A DNA stretch of 40,634 bases from contig DBMM01000130.1 of the NCBI GenBank assembly GCA_002298925.1, positions 6,680 through 47,313 on the forward strand, read 5' to 3'. Of the stretch, positions 24,272-34,400 are shown in pieces. A program made the position numbers and the translations under genes. Source of the stretch: Geobacter sp. UBA698 (GTDB lineage: Bacteria > Desulfobacterota > Desulfuromonadia > Geobacterales > Pseudopelobacteraceae). The notes under the pieces were generated by a model. That model saw only the letters and a program-made list of their open reading frames with translations. It did no database searches and was not told the origin of the DNA. The stretch's first letter is position 1, and every line of letters begins with the position of its first letter.

Positions 24272-26614
24272 TTGATAGGCAAATTGTTTGGAAATAGGGA
24301 GATACAACTTCATCCCGAAACCGCCAATTACACGAGAGCCTGGAATTCAACCGCAAACGGCGTGATGGAACCTGGCCATGACCAGCTGCCCCTGGTCCGG
24401 CTTTTTCATGATCTGTGCAGCGAGTATGACCAGCCGTTTATCATAGATGTCGGCTCGCATGTCGGCACATTGCCGCTTGTCGCCGCACTCCAAAAAGATG
24501 TCAGGGGTTGGGCTTTTGAACCTCACTCGGATGTGTGTGAATTGCTCACCCGCAACATTGCCTTGAATGGTATGAAAGGCCGGTTTGAGGTCATTCATAA
24601 GGCGCTTTCACATTTCCCCGGCAGAAGAGTTCTCAAATCTCCGCGCCACGATAAGGACTCGGGATTGTCCTGTATCGGCCAGCCTAACTATTCGCCATAT
24701 AAGGAACAGTACGTCGATGTCGCGAGGCTCGATGACATGGTTATTGTTGCCGGCCTGGATGCGGTTGATATAATCAACATCGATACTGAGGGCAGCGAAC
24801 TGTTTGTGCTGATCGGTGCCACTGAGACCATCAATAAGCATAAGCCGGATCTTCTGTTAAAGGTTAATTGGAGCAACCTCAATCAGCTGGATATTTATAT
24901 TAACAACCTTACCGATTACCTGGAATTGCTTGGGTATCAAGGACATTGGGTTGGCGCGGAGAACATGCTCTTCCGTCACCCCTATAAAAAGAAAAATGCC
25001 GGAAAGAAATATTTTACTACTCTCCCGGATATTGGCGGCTTGAAGGTTGCTATTCTCAAGCAACGTTACGATGTGTTCGGTCCGTGGCGCAGCGAGAAAT
25101 ATGACTCCGGACATCCCTTGGATGTATTGAGAAAATGGCCTTCCAAGTATTGTTATCTTGAGATGACCCACCTTTTTCAGGCTGACTGGTTTGTGCTTCC
25201 TTTCTGTCATGATTCAAAGCTGGCTCGACAGAAAATAGACAGCCACCAGCAGACGTTTGATGACTGTGCTGAATACGTAGCAAATCCCGGCGAAATCCCT
25301 ATCGATGAATATGATGTAGTCATATCACTTGATCCGATCCTGCGTCCGCCACGTGACAGCAATACGCTTTACGCGTATTTTCAGAATGAACATCACCATA
25401 CGGAATATTCTTACTCCATTCGATCACCTTTGCATGGCTACGATCTTTTCCTCGACCATATGCTGAATGGTCCTGCTTGGGTGTACGATCTGCCGCAACC
25501 AGTTGCTTTTCCTTATCCCCGAGATCCATATACGAATCGGAAATTCTGCTTCGGAGAACAAAACGATTCGATCTGGTTTGACAAACGCTTCATCATGATG
25601 CTGACACATGGCAGCGAGGCATTTCACCGAGGCGGATTTGAGAGTACCGTAGCTTTTTTCGAGAAAAAATTTCAAACCCGGGTGACGTTCAGAAATCTTG
25701 ATTTTGAAGACATGACCCGCTGGGGAGATCCGCTCGAGTACATGCGGGAAATGTCTGCATGCTCCTATTATGTCAACCTGATCGCCTGTGGAGCAGGTCA
25801 GGGGCTTTGCGATGCCGCCTCCCTCGGGCTGATCTGCTTCGGTTCGGCAAAGCTTCCTTATCACAAAACCATTTGTCACCCGGTCTGTCTTTGCAACGAT
25901 CTTTCCGAGCTGGAATGGAAGCTGTCCATGGTGCGGAGTTCAAGTGATCTGCAGCAGGAGATCCGTGTCTGGCAGGACGCCGCGCTGTCTGATATGATGG
26001 TGACGCAGCCATTACGCATGCTGCAGGCAGCTGTTGACATGAAGAAGCGGCGCAGGTCGTCTGTTTCGGTCGGCCGGGCGTCATTGAACCCGATTGCCAT
26101 CGAGCTTGCCGTCGAGGAACTGCCCCGCGAGATTGGTCGGATAAACAGCCTGAAACTGAAGCAGCGGGCACAGGCGGAGTACGAGAAAGGGAACTACAAA
26201 GAGACCATTCATGCGTGCAGGCAGGCTTTATGGTTTGACTCGTCAGATCATGAACTGATCTATCTGATGGCTCTCGCCAGTTATGCCGCCAATGACAGTA
26301 AGAGCGCCCTGTCACATGTGAGGGAGTGTCTTAAAATCAACGACCGGTTCAGACCTGCCATTACATTGCAGTCGATACTGCTGCGTGACGACTGCGGTGA
26401 GGATGCCCATTTCGCCCAGTGCCGCGCCAGAGTTCTCTATCTTGTTTATAACCGTTTCGATGGCTATAGCAGAGAGATTGACGGTAATAATCTGGAAACG
26501 TACAATGTCATCCTGGACGAATTACTTCAAGGCTACATTAAAGATCTCGACACCACCAATCAACTTCTCATTCAACATCATAAATTGCGGTTGAACAGGA
26601 TAGCGGAAGTATAA
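24272..26614 (+). CDS. FkbM methyltransferase / GT-B-like / TPR fusion
   Basis: The product has 780 residues. Residues about 50-245 are an FkbM-type methyltransferase with FIIDVGSHVGTLPLV (56-70), GWAFEPHSDVC and DIINIDTEGSELFVL (167-181). Residues about 255-600 form an unassigned domain whose end (CGAGQGLCDAASLGLICFGS) resembles the donor side of GT-B enzymes. Residues about 627-700 are TPR-like (NYKETIHACRQALWFDSSD). The start is TTG 24272 with GGGAGG 9 nt upstream. One chain may methylate and glycosylate the same glycan while a TPR tail docks a partner. The middle domain's glycosyltransferase assignment is tentative. Confidence 0.78.
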   Translation: MIGKLFGNREIQLHPETANYTRAWNSTANGVMEPGHDQLPLVRLFHDLCSEYDQPFIIDVGSHVGTLPLVAALQKDVRGWAFEPHSDVCELLTRNIALNGMKGRFEVIHKALSHFPGRRVLKSPRHDKDSGLSCIGQPNYSPYKEQYVDVARLDDMVIVAGLDAVDIINIDTEGSELFVLIGATETINKHKPDLLLKVNWSNLNQLDIYINNLTDYLELLGYQGHWVGAENMLFRHPYKKKNAGKKYFTTLPDIGGLKVAILKQRYDVFGPWRSEKYDSGHPLDVLRKWPSKYCYLEMTHLFQADWFVLPFCHDSKLARQKIDSHQQTFDDCAEYVANPGEIPIDEYDVVISLDPILRPPRDSNTLYAYFQNEHHHTEYSYSIRSPLHGYDLFLDHMLNGPAWVYDLPQPVAFPYPRDPYTNRKFCFGEQNDSIWFDKRFIMMLTHGSEAFHRGGFESTVAFFEKKFQTRVTFRNLDFEDMTRWGDPLEYMREMSACSYYVNLIACGAGQGLCDAASLGLICFGSAKLPYHKTICHPVCLCNDLSELEWKLSMVRSSSDLQQEIRVWQDAALSDMMVTQPLRMLQAAVDMKKRRRSSVSVGRASLNPIAIELAVEELPREIGRINSLKLKQRAQAEYEKGNYKETIHACRQALWFDSSDHELIYLMALASYAANDSKSALSHVRECLKINDRFRPAITLQSILLRDDCGEDAHFAQCRARVLYLVYNRFDGYSREIDGNNLETYNVILDELLQGYIKDLDTTNQLLIQHHKLRLNRIAEV

Positions 26615-26619
26615 CTGCG

Positions 26620-28797
26620 ATGCCTCCAACTCACTTCAAACAAGCTGTGAACCAAACACTTGCCAAAAAAAAGAATCAACAAAAAGATCCTCCTCCCCAG
26701 GCGCTGGATACACTGGTAAACCTATTTGGCCAGCGCCGATACACTGAAGCGGAAACCCTTGCACGGGACATGACGGAACGCTTTCCCCATTGCGGCTTTG
26801 GCTGGAAGGCGCTTGGCGCGGTGTTCAATGTGCAAGGACGTACTGTCGAGTCGCTGGAGCCTTTGCAAAAAGCGGTGGCATTATTACCTGATGATGCAGA
26901 CTCGTATAACAACCTGGGCAACACCCTTAGGGAACTGGACCGTCTTGCAGAGGCGGAAACCAACTATTGCCGTGCACTGAAAATCGAGCCGGATTTTGCC
27001 GAGGCGCATAATAACCTTGCCATTACATTGAAAACCATGGGCCGTTTTGCAGAGGCTGAAGCCAGTTACCGCCGTGCGCTTGACTACAGGCCTGGTTTCG
27101 TTGATGCGCTCAACAATCTTGCCTTGCTATTCAACGAGCAGGGGAAGCACCTGCCGGCTTTGAACACGATCATAGAATCTTTGCAGATCGCTAAGACTCC
27201 CGCAGCTCAAAATATCTTTGTCGAATGCGTCAGGGATATTCAATTCACCTCCGCTGATATTCATATTCGCCCTGCCCTGGTTTGCGCGTTGATCGAGCCG
27301 TGGGGGCGGCCCACTGACATGGTAAAAGTCTGTACCGACCTTGTAAAACTCGATCCGGATATCAGGGGATGTGTGTCACGGGCAGCAGATGCTTGGCCTC
27401 TCAGGCTTTCCCCTCAGGAGCTTTTCGAATCAAGCGGTCTTAAAGCAGTTACATCTGATTCATTGTTGGCTGCCCTGTTACATTCCGCACCGCTTTGCGA
27501 CGTAGGGTTCGAGCGTTTTTTGACTATGGCACGACAGGCACTGCTCGAAGTTGCGGTGTCAGCTGAACCTTCAGTCTTTGAGCACGGCGAAGTCTTGAGT
27601 TTTTATACCGCTTTGGCACGGCAGTGCTTTATAAACGAATACGTTTATGCGCACACTGAAGACGAAATCCAAAAAGCATACAGTTTGCGGGATTCGCTTG
27701 TCACGCTTCTGGAAACCAATACTCAGATTCCGGTCCTTTGGCTGGTGGCGGTGGCGACCTACTTTCCGCTAAGCTCCCTCCGGCACTCCAATCGGTTATT
27801 GGAACTGCAGTGGCCAGATGACGTAAGGGCCGTATTGGTGCAGCAAGTCATTGAACCTGAACAGGAACGGCAGTTACGCGCTACCATTCCTCAGCTGACT
27901 GCTATCGAAGATGATGTATCACGCCTGGTTCAGAATCTGTACGAGGAGAATCCTTACCCGCGCTGGGTCAAGATCGCTCCACCCAGTATGGTTATGAATG
28001 TCACCCCGTACCTGCGCAAAAGATTTCCGTTGGCACCTGTTATGCCGATCGATATGCCTGAAACTCCGGACATACTGATTGCAGGGTGCGGCACAGGTCA
28101 GCATTCAATAGAAACAGCGCACCATTTCCAGAATGCGCACGTGCTGTCAATCGATTTAAGCATGAGTAGCCTTGGTTATGCCAAGCGCAAGACGCGTGAA
28201 CTGGGAGTGTCCTCTATCGACTATGGGCAGGCCGATGTGCTGAGATTATCGCAACTCGGGCGCAGCTTCGATGTTATCGAGTCGGTTGGAGTTCTTCACC
28301 ACCTTGCCGATCCATGGACAGGTTGGAAAGTACTGTTGTCTCTCCTTCGTCCCGGTGGATTCATGAGGCTCGGCTTCTACAGTGAAGTGGCGCGACGGGA
28401 TATCGTGCGCATACGTGAATTTGTCGCCACCCAGGGGTATGGGGCGTCGCCCGATGAAATCCGGCGGTGCCGCCAGGAGCTGATCGATCTGGACAAAAGC
28501 CTTGATTTCGGGTTTGCATTGAAAGGATCGGATTTTTTCAGTATCAGTGGCTGCCGCGACCTGCTTTTTCATGTTCAGGAGCATCGCATGACGCTGACCG
28601 GCATTGATTCATTTATTCGAAACAATGGCATGGTGTTCCTGGGATTTGAAATCAGTCAGAATGTCGTAAACAGATATAAACAATTTTTCCCGGATGATCG
28701 CGCCGCGATAAATCTTGCCCAGTGGCACGCTTTTGAGGAAGAAAATCCGGACACATTTTTCGGCATGTATCAATTTTGGGTTCAAAAGAATACATAA
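26620..28797 (+). CDS. TPR protein with C-terminal class I methyltransferase
   Basis: This 725-residue protein has TPRs at about residues 30-190 (for example YNNLGNTLRELDRLAEAETNYCRALKIEPD), a middle region of about 250 residues that is not recognised, then a methyltransferase domain (about 483-625). That domain has DILIAGCGTGQHSIETA, VLSIDLSMSSLGYAKRK, DVIESVGVLHHLADP and LRPGGFMRLGFY. TPR-methyltransferase fusions recur in glycosylation clusters. The acceptor may be a glycan on a TPR-bound protein. ATG 26620 lies 5 nt after the previous stop, showing tight operon packing. Confidence 0.85.
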   Translation: MPPTHFKQAVNQTLAKKKNQQKDPPPQALDTLVNLFGQRRYTEAETLARDMTERFPHCGFGWKALGAVFNVQGRTVESLEPLQKAVALLPDDADSYNNLGNTLRELDRLAEAETNYCRALKIEPDFAEAHNNLAITLKTMGRFAEAEASYRRALDYRPGFVDALNNLALLFNEQGKHLPALNTIIESLQIAKTPAAQNIFVECVRDIQFTSADIHIRPALVCALIEPWGRPTDMVKVCTDLVKLDPDIRGCVSRAADAWPLRLSPQELFESSGLKAVTSDSLLAALLHSAPLCDVGFERFLTMARQALLEVAVSAEPSVFEHGEVLSFYTALARQCFINEYVYAHTEDEIQKAYSLRDSLVTLLETNTQIPVLWLVAVATYFPLSSLRHSNRLLELQWPDDVRAVLVQQVIEPEQERQLRATIPQLTAIEDDVSRLVQNLYEENPYPRWVKIAPPSMVMNVTPYLRKRFPLAPVMPIDMPETPDILIAGCGTGQHSIETAHHFQNAHVLSIDLSMSSLGYAKRKTRELGVSSIDYGQADVLRLSQLGRSFDVIESVGVLHHLADPWTGWKVLLSLLRPGGFMRLGFYSEVARRDIVRIREFVATQGYGASPDEIRRCRQELIDLDKSLDFGFALKGSDFFSISGCRDLLFHVQEHRMTLTGIDSFIRNNGMVFLGFEISQNVVNRYKQFFPDDRAAINLAQWHAFEEENPDTFFGMYQFWVQKNT

Positions 28798-28842
28798 GCC
28801 CATCCTGATAAATTTTATGAATGTATCCGGCAGGAGCCACCA

Positions 28843-31398
28843 GTGAACAGCATGAAGCCAGATACCCCGGAAACCTGGTTCAACCGGGGGATATCGCATA
28901 TGGAAAAAGGACAATACGCCGATGCGGAGGAATGTTTCCGCCGGACCCTCGCGTTGGTTCCCGACTCGCTGGAAACGATCCTGAACCTTGGCTATGCCCT
29001 CCAAATGCAGGACCGTTCCGGTGATGCGGAAGTCGCATACCGGCAGACGATCGCACTCAAACCTGATTATGTCGAAGCACACCTCAGCCTGGGGAATCTG
29101 CTTTATGGCCTGGGCCACCTTGCTGAAGCTGAATCGGCCTATCGTCAGGCTATCAGCATAAATGCCGGTTACGACAGGGCATACTACAATTTGGGAAATT
29201 TACTTTATGGCCTTGGGCGTCTTGACGAAGCTGAGGTGGCCTACAGCCGGTCGACTGCCATAAACCCCGGGCATGCAGAGGCGCATAGCAACCGGGGCAA
29301 CGCTCTCTACGCACTTGGCCGCCGAGGGGAGGCTGAAGCGGCTTACCGCCAGGCGATTGCCATAAAGGCCGACTATGGCGAAGCATACTACAACCTGGGA
29401 AACACGCTCTATGATCTTGGCCGCCTTGATGAAGCGGAGTCAGCCCTCCGCCGGGCGATCAGCATAAATCCTGAGAACATCGAGGCGCATAACAACCTGG
29501 GCAATGCCCTCAGGGAACTTTGCCATCTTGAAGAGGCAGAGGCGGCATACCGTCACGCTATCACTCTCAATCCTGAATTTGTTCTGGCATACAGCAACCT
29601 GCTCCTGACACTACAATGTATGTACTCACGTACTATTGAAGATACATTTGCCGAAGCCCTGAATTTTGGTCACCGCTTTGAGTCACCGCTTAAGGGCAAA
29701 TGGGGTGGGTACAGCAATGCCAGAGAACCTGAAAAGCGTCTGAAGGTTGGTCTTGTGTCCGGTGATCTTCGTAACCATCCGGTGGGATATTTCCTGGAGG
29801 CTGTCCTTCAAAATCTCGATCAGAAATCTATCGCTTTGTATGCATATGCAAATCAGTCAGATCATGATGCGTTGAGCGAACGGATCAGACCCTATTTTGA
29901 GGATTGGCTCGTGGTAAAGGGGCTTTCTGATGAAAGCTTGGCCTTACGTATCAGGACTGACGGGATTGACATCCTGGTAGATCTGGCCGGACACACGGCG
30001 GATAACCGCTTAATGACATTCGCCCACAAACCCGCACCGTTGCAGGTAACCTGGTTGGGATATCCGAATACGACCGGCCTGCATGCAATTGATTACATCA
30101 TTGCTGATCCGGTCACCGCACCACCGGAAACAGAGAAGTTTTACACCGAGAAAATCTGGCGTCTGCCGGATACCACCATTTGCTTTACTCCCCCTGATTC
30201 AAATCTGGAAATCACGTCGTTGCCGGTGCTGGAAAATGGATATATCACCTTCGGCTGCTTCAACAATCCGGTGAAACTCAACGATGCCGTAATAGCCTGC
30301 TGGGCAGAAATACTGCGTGCCGTGCCGGATTCAGTCCTTCTTTTGAAAAATAAGCAACGTTTTGACTGCGCTGCAATGCGCGATAGTTTCCGGCAGCGCT
30401 TTGTGAATCGTGGTATTGACCCGGCACGTCTGCGCTTCGAAGGGGTTTCGTCCCGCATTGATCTGATTAAATCCTACCAGCGCATCGACATTGCTCTTGA
30501 TCCTTTTCCTTATACAGGCACGACAACTACTTGTGAGGCTGCCTGGATGGGGGCGCCGACGCTGACCTTGAAGATGATGCGAGGGATTTACAGCTACAAT
30601 GGCGAGCTTATCATGAGATCGGTCGGTTTGGACGATTGGGTGGCAGGATCGATTGATGAATACATCGGAAAGACCCTGAAACTTTGCCGTGATATACCGA
30701 GGCTTGCGCACATACGGTCAGGTTTGCGGGCACAGCTGCTCAGCTCTCCCCTGTGCGACGCGCCCCGGTTCGCCGGCAACCTGGATTCGGCCCTGCGAAG
30801 CATGTGGCAAAAGTGGTGTTCGCAATACCGCACCGATGACATTTCCTGTGCGCGTCACGCTGATGCAGAGAGGAAATTGCATATCGGGGGCGTGGTACAA
30901 GAGAAAGGCTGGGAAGTTTTTTCCATCAATGAAGCGCCTTATGCGGATCATGTCGGCAATGCCAAAGATCTATCAAGGTTTCCCGACAATACTTTCTCCG
31001 AGATTTATGCTTCCCATGTCCTGGAGCATTTTGACTATAATGGCGAGTTGCTGGGAACATTGGCGGAATGGAACCGCGTACTGAAACCCGGTGGGGCTTT
31101 GTATGTCTCTGTTCCGGATATCGATGTATTGGCCAGGCTGTATCTCGATAAAGACCGCCAGAATATAGAGGAGCGGTTTTTATTGATGGGCATGATGTTC
31201 GGAGGCCATGCTGATGAAAATGATTATCATAAGGTCGGATTCAACGAGGAGCTTTTATCATACTGCCTCGGAAAAGCCGGTTTTATAAATCACAAGAAAG
31301 TCTCTGAATTCGGGATATTCCCGGACACCAGCAGCCTTAGATTCAAGGATCAGCTTATCAGTCTGAACATAGTTGCCTATAAGAAGACAAATGGATAA
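28843..31398 (+). CDS. TPR / GT41 (OGT, SPINDLY-like) / methyltransferase fusion
   Basis: The product has 851 residues. About seven TPRs (residues 5-255) precede a GT41 O-linked GlcNAc-transferase-type domain (about 290-660). That domain has LKVGLVSGDLRNHPVGYFLE, DILVDLAGHTADNR (His384, the conserved catalytic-region His), HKPAPLQVTWLGYPNTTG, FGCFNNPVKLNDA (Lys478) and DPFPYTGTTTTCEAAWMG. A C-terminal methyltransferase-like domain (about 670-851) has YASHVLEHFDYN and LKPGGALYVSVPDID. GT41 enzymes glycosylate Ser/Thr of proteins, so this is a candidate for the first, protein-attaching step, perhaps on flagellin. The start is GTG 28843, with AGGAG 6 nt upstream. An ATG three codons later is a minor alternative. 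Confidence 0.9.
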   Translation: MNSMKPDTPETWFNRGISHMEKGQYADAEECFRRTLALVPDSLETILNLGYALQMQDRSGDAEVAYRQTIALKPDYVEAHLSLGNLLYGLGHLAEAESAYRQAISINAGYDRAYYNLGNLLYGLGRLDEAEVAYSRSTAINPGHAEAHSNRGNALYALGRRGEAEAAYRQAIAIKADYGEAYYNLGNTLYDLGRLDEAESALRRAISINPENIEAHNNLGNALRELCHLEEAEAAYRHAITLNPEFVLAYSNLLLTLQCMYSRTIEDTFAEALNFGHRFESPLKGKWGGYSNAREPEKRLKVGLVSGDLRNHPVGYFLEAVLQNLDQKSIALYAYANQSDHDALSERIRPYFEDWLVVKGLSDESLALRIRTDGIDILVDLAGHTADNRLMTFAHKPAPLQVTWLGYPNTTGLHAIDYIIADPVTAPPETEKFYTEKIWRLPDTTICFTPPDSNLEITSLPVLENGYITFGCFNNPVKLNDAVIACWAEILRAVPDSVLLLKNKQRFDCAAMRDSFRQRFVNRGIDPARLRFEGVSSRIDLIKSYQRIDIALDPFPYTGTTTTCEAAWMGAPTLTLKMMRGIYSYNGELIMRSVGLDDWVAGSIDEYIGKTLKLCRDIPRLAHIRSGLRAQLLSSPLCDAPRFAGNLDSALRSMWQKWCSQYRTDDISCARHADAERKLHIGGVVQEKGWEVFSINEAPYADHVGNAKDLSRFPDNTFSEIYASHVLEHFDYNGELLGTLAEWNRVLKPGGALYVSVPDIDVLARLYLDKDRQNIEERFLLMGMMFGGHADENDYHKVGFNEELLSYCLGKAGFINHKKVSEFGIFPDTSSLRFKDQLISLNIVAYKKTNG

Positions 31399-31436
31399 CT
31401 TCCACATAATTTAGATAATCATCTACAGAGAATGAC

Positions 31437-34400
31437 TTGAAAAATAATGATTGTAATAAATTGTTTGCCTTGGGTATTTCGTGCCTCGAAAAGCAGCATT
31501 ACCTCGAAGCCGAGGACTGTTTTCGCAAAGTACGAAATCTCGCTCCAGGCTCAGTGGAAACTATCCTGAACCTAGGCTATGCCCTCGATAAGCAGGGTCG
31601 CTCAGAAGAAGCGCTTAGTTGCTACGAAGCGGTGCTGGCAGTCGCTCCGGAAAATGCCAAGGCGCGATATAACCGGGCGATTCACCAGCTTCGCAGCGGA
31701 AATATCGCCGCTGGTTTTGCCGACTACGAGTCCCGTTTCTCCGCTATAAAGAACGCGGACAACCGTATCTATACCCAACCCCGCTGGGACGGTTCTCAAC
31801 TGAATGGTCGCAGCATCCTGGTCTACTGCGAACAGGGGCTTGGAGATGCCATACAATTCAGCCGTTATCTACCCAGTGTAATCAAACTGGGAGGGCAGGT
31901 GGTGCTGGAAGTGCAGCAACCATTGGTGTCGCTGTTTTCGGCACTATCCGGGATCGAGAGAGTTATTGCCAAGTCCGATGAGCCTCCGCTCACCGATTGC
32001 TACATTCCGCTGTTAAGCCTCCCGCATATCTTCGGGACGACTCTCGATACTGTGCCGCCCCCGCTTCCCCATCTTGTCCCCGATCCCTCGAAAGTAGAAG
32101 CCTGGCGCCACAAGCTGGCGGATGACAGGCAATTCCGGGTCGGACTCGTCTGGCGCGGCAGTGCTACCAATCCAATGGACGGGGATCGCTCCTGCCCCCT
32201 TGCCGAATTTGTCCCTCTGCTTGTTCTCCCTGGCGTCAGTTGTTACAGCCTCCAGGTGGGGCCGGCCGCAGATGAGATCGTGTCTCTTCCCCAAGCGGCC
32301 GATCTGATAAATCTGACCGCGCATCTCGATGATTTTTCCGATACTGCGGCACTGGTGGCCAATCTCGATCTGATCATATCTGTTGACACCGCCGTTGCCC
32401 ACCTGGCGGGGGCGATGGGAAAACCGGTCTGGATTATGTTGGTACATACACCGGACTGGCGCTGGATGCTTGACCGAGACGATTCACCCTGGTATCCCAC
32501 CGCACGGCTTTTCCGCCAGCCACAACCGGGAGATTGGAACTCGGTTGCCCGCGAAATTGCCTCTGCACTCCAGATTCAATTGTCATCACAGGAGCATGGT
32601 GCGGCAGGTGCCGCCGAAATGCCGGAAAAGTCGTTTCAACACGCGCTGGCAGATATCGAAAATGGCAATTATGGTGCCGCTGTCGCCGAACTGCGCAATC
32701 TTCTCCTGCATCTGCCGGATGATCCGGCAATTTTGTACAATCTGGGACGGGCCTACGAGATGACGGGACAACTTGACGAAGCGAGAAGGTGCCTTCGCCA
32801 AGCCCTGTTCCAGAATCCGGATAACCCCTCCATCTGGTTACGGCTTGGCGATGTTCTTCTGAAACAGAAATCTTATGCCGAGGCGGAAACCTGTCTGCAA
32901 AAGGCCCACGAGCTGTCGCCCGAATCAGTCCATATCCTTTCCTTGCTTGGCGCTGCCCTGGTCCGACTGAATAAAATGGAAGGTGCTTTCGGCTGTTGTC
33001 GAAAAATGCTTGCCAGCGATCCGGAATGTTTGGAAGCGGTCTACAACCTGGCTTATCTGCAGCTTCGTTCCGGAGATTACCTGGCCGGGTTTGCGAATTT
33101 CGAAGTACGCTTCGCCATGAGCTCTCAGACTATTGATTGTCGTAGCTACCCCCAGCCGCGTTGGGATGGTTCTCCCCTGCACGGCAGGAGTATCCTGGTC
33201 TTTGGCGAGCAGGGACTGGGGGACGTGATCCAGTTCTCCCGCTACATTCCGCTGGTGGCCGAGCGGGGTGGCAAGGTAATCCTGGAAATCGATCCACCCT
33301 TGATTCCCCTGTTCACAAACTTTCCCGGCGTCTCCCGGGTGATCGCAAAGTCGGGAGAACCACCATTGACGGATGTCTATGTTCAAATGATCAGCTTGCC
33401 TTACCTGTTTGGCACAAGTATGGATACGGTTCCTGCTTCGATCCCGTACATTGTGCCCGATGCAGCCAAATTGGCAGATTGGCAACAGCTCTTGGCCGAG
33501 GTGAATGTCTGTCGCATTGGCCTGGTTTGGCGGGGCAATCCCCGCAATCCGGTTGATCTGGAACGCTCCTGCCCGCTGGCCATGTTTTCTCCCCTTGCCG
33601 GTCTCGCCGGGGTGCGTTTTTTCAGCCTGCAGGTTGGCTCGGGGACAGCTGAAATCGGCTTATTGGCGGGGGGGCTGGACCTGGTCGATCATACGGCACG
33701 GCTTAAGGATCTATCCGACACCGCTGCTTTTATCGCCAATCTGGATCTGGTGATCTGTGTCGATACGGCAGTGGCCCACCTTGCCGGGGCCATGGGAAAA
33801 CCGGTCTGGATCATGCTCTCCACCGCTGCAGACTGGCGCTGGATCTCGGGCATGCATGAAACTCCCTGGTATCCCACCGCACGGTTATTCTGGCAGGAGC
33901 GCAGTGACGACTGGATCGGCACCATCGCGCAGGTCAAGGAAGCCTTGGCGCAGTGGCTTGAGCAGAGGCAGAAGGATGAGGCCGGCGACATCGAATCCCT
34001 GTATCTTCAAGGCTGCCGGCTCAAGGAGAATGGTGATCTAGACGGGGCCGAATGCTGCTTCAGACAGATTACCGAGATCGCTCCGGAACTGCCCGACCCG
34101 CAGCACAGCCTCGGCGTGATTCTGCAGATGCAGGCCCGATCAGCCGAGGCGGTTATGCACTACAAGGCCGCCATTGCCCAGGACCCCTGTTTCGTGCAAG
34201 CACTCTACAACCTGGCCAATGCCTTGGTGGAAACCGGCAGATCCCGGGAAGCAGTGGAGCACGCCCGGGCAGTCATCAAACTCGATCCGACCCATGCCGA
34301 TGCCCATTGGTTTCTTGGTATGCTTCTGCTATTGCATCAGGAGTATTCTGAAGGATGGGCGGAGTACGAATGGCGCTGGCAGGCCAGGGGATTCCTGGCT

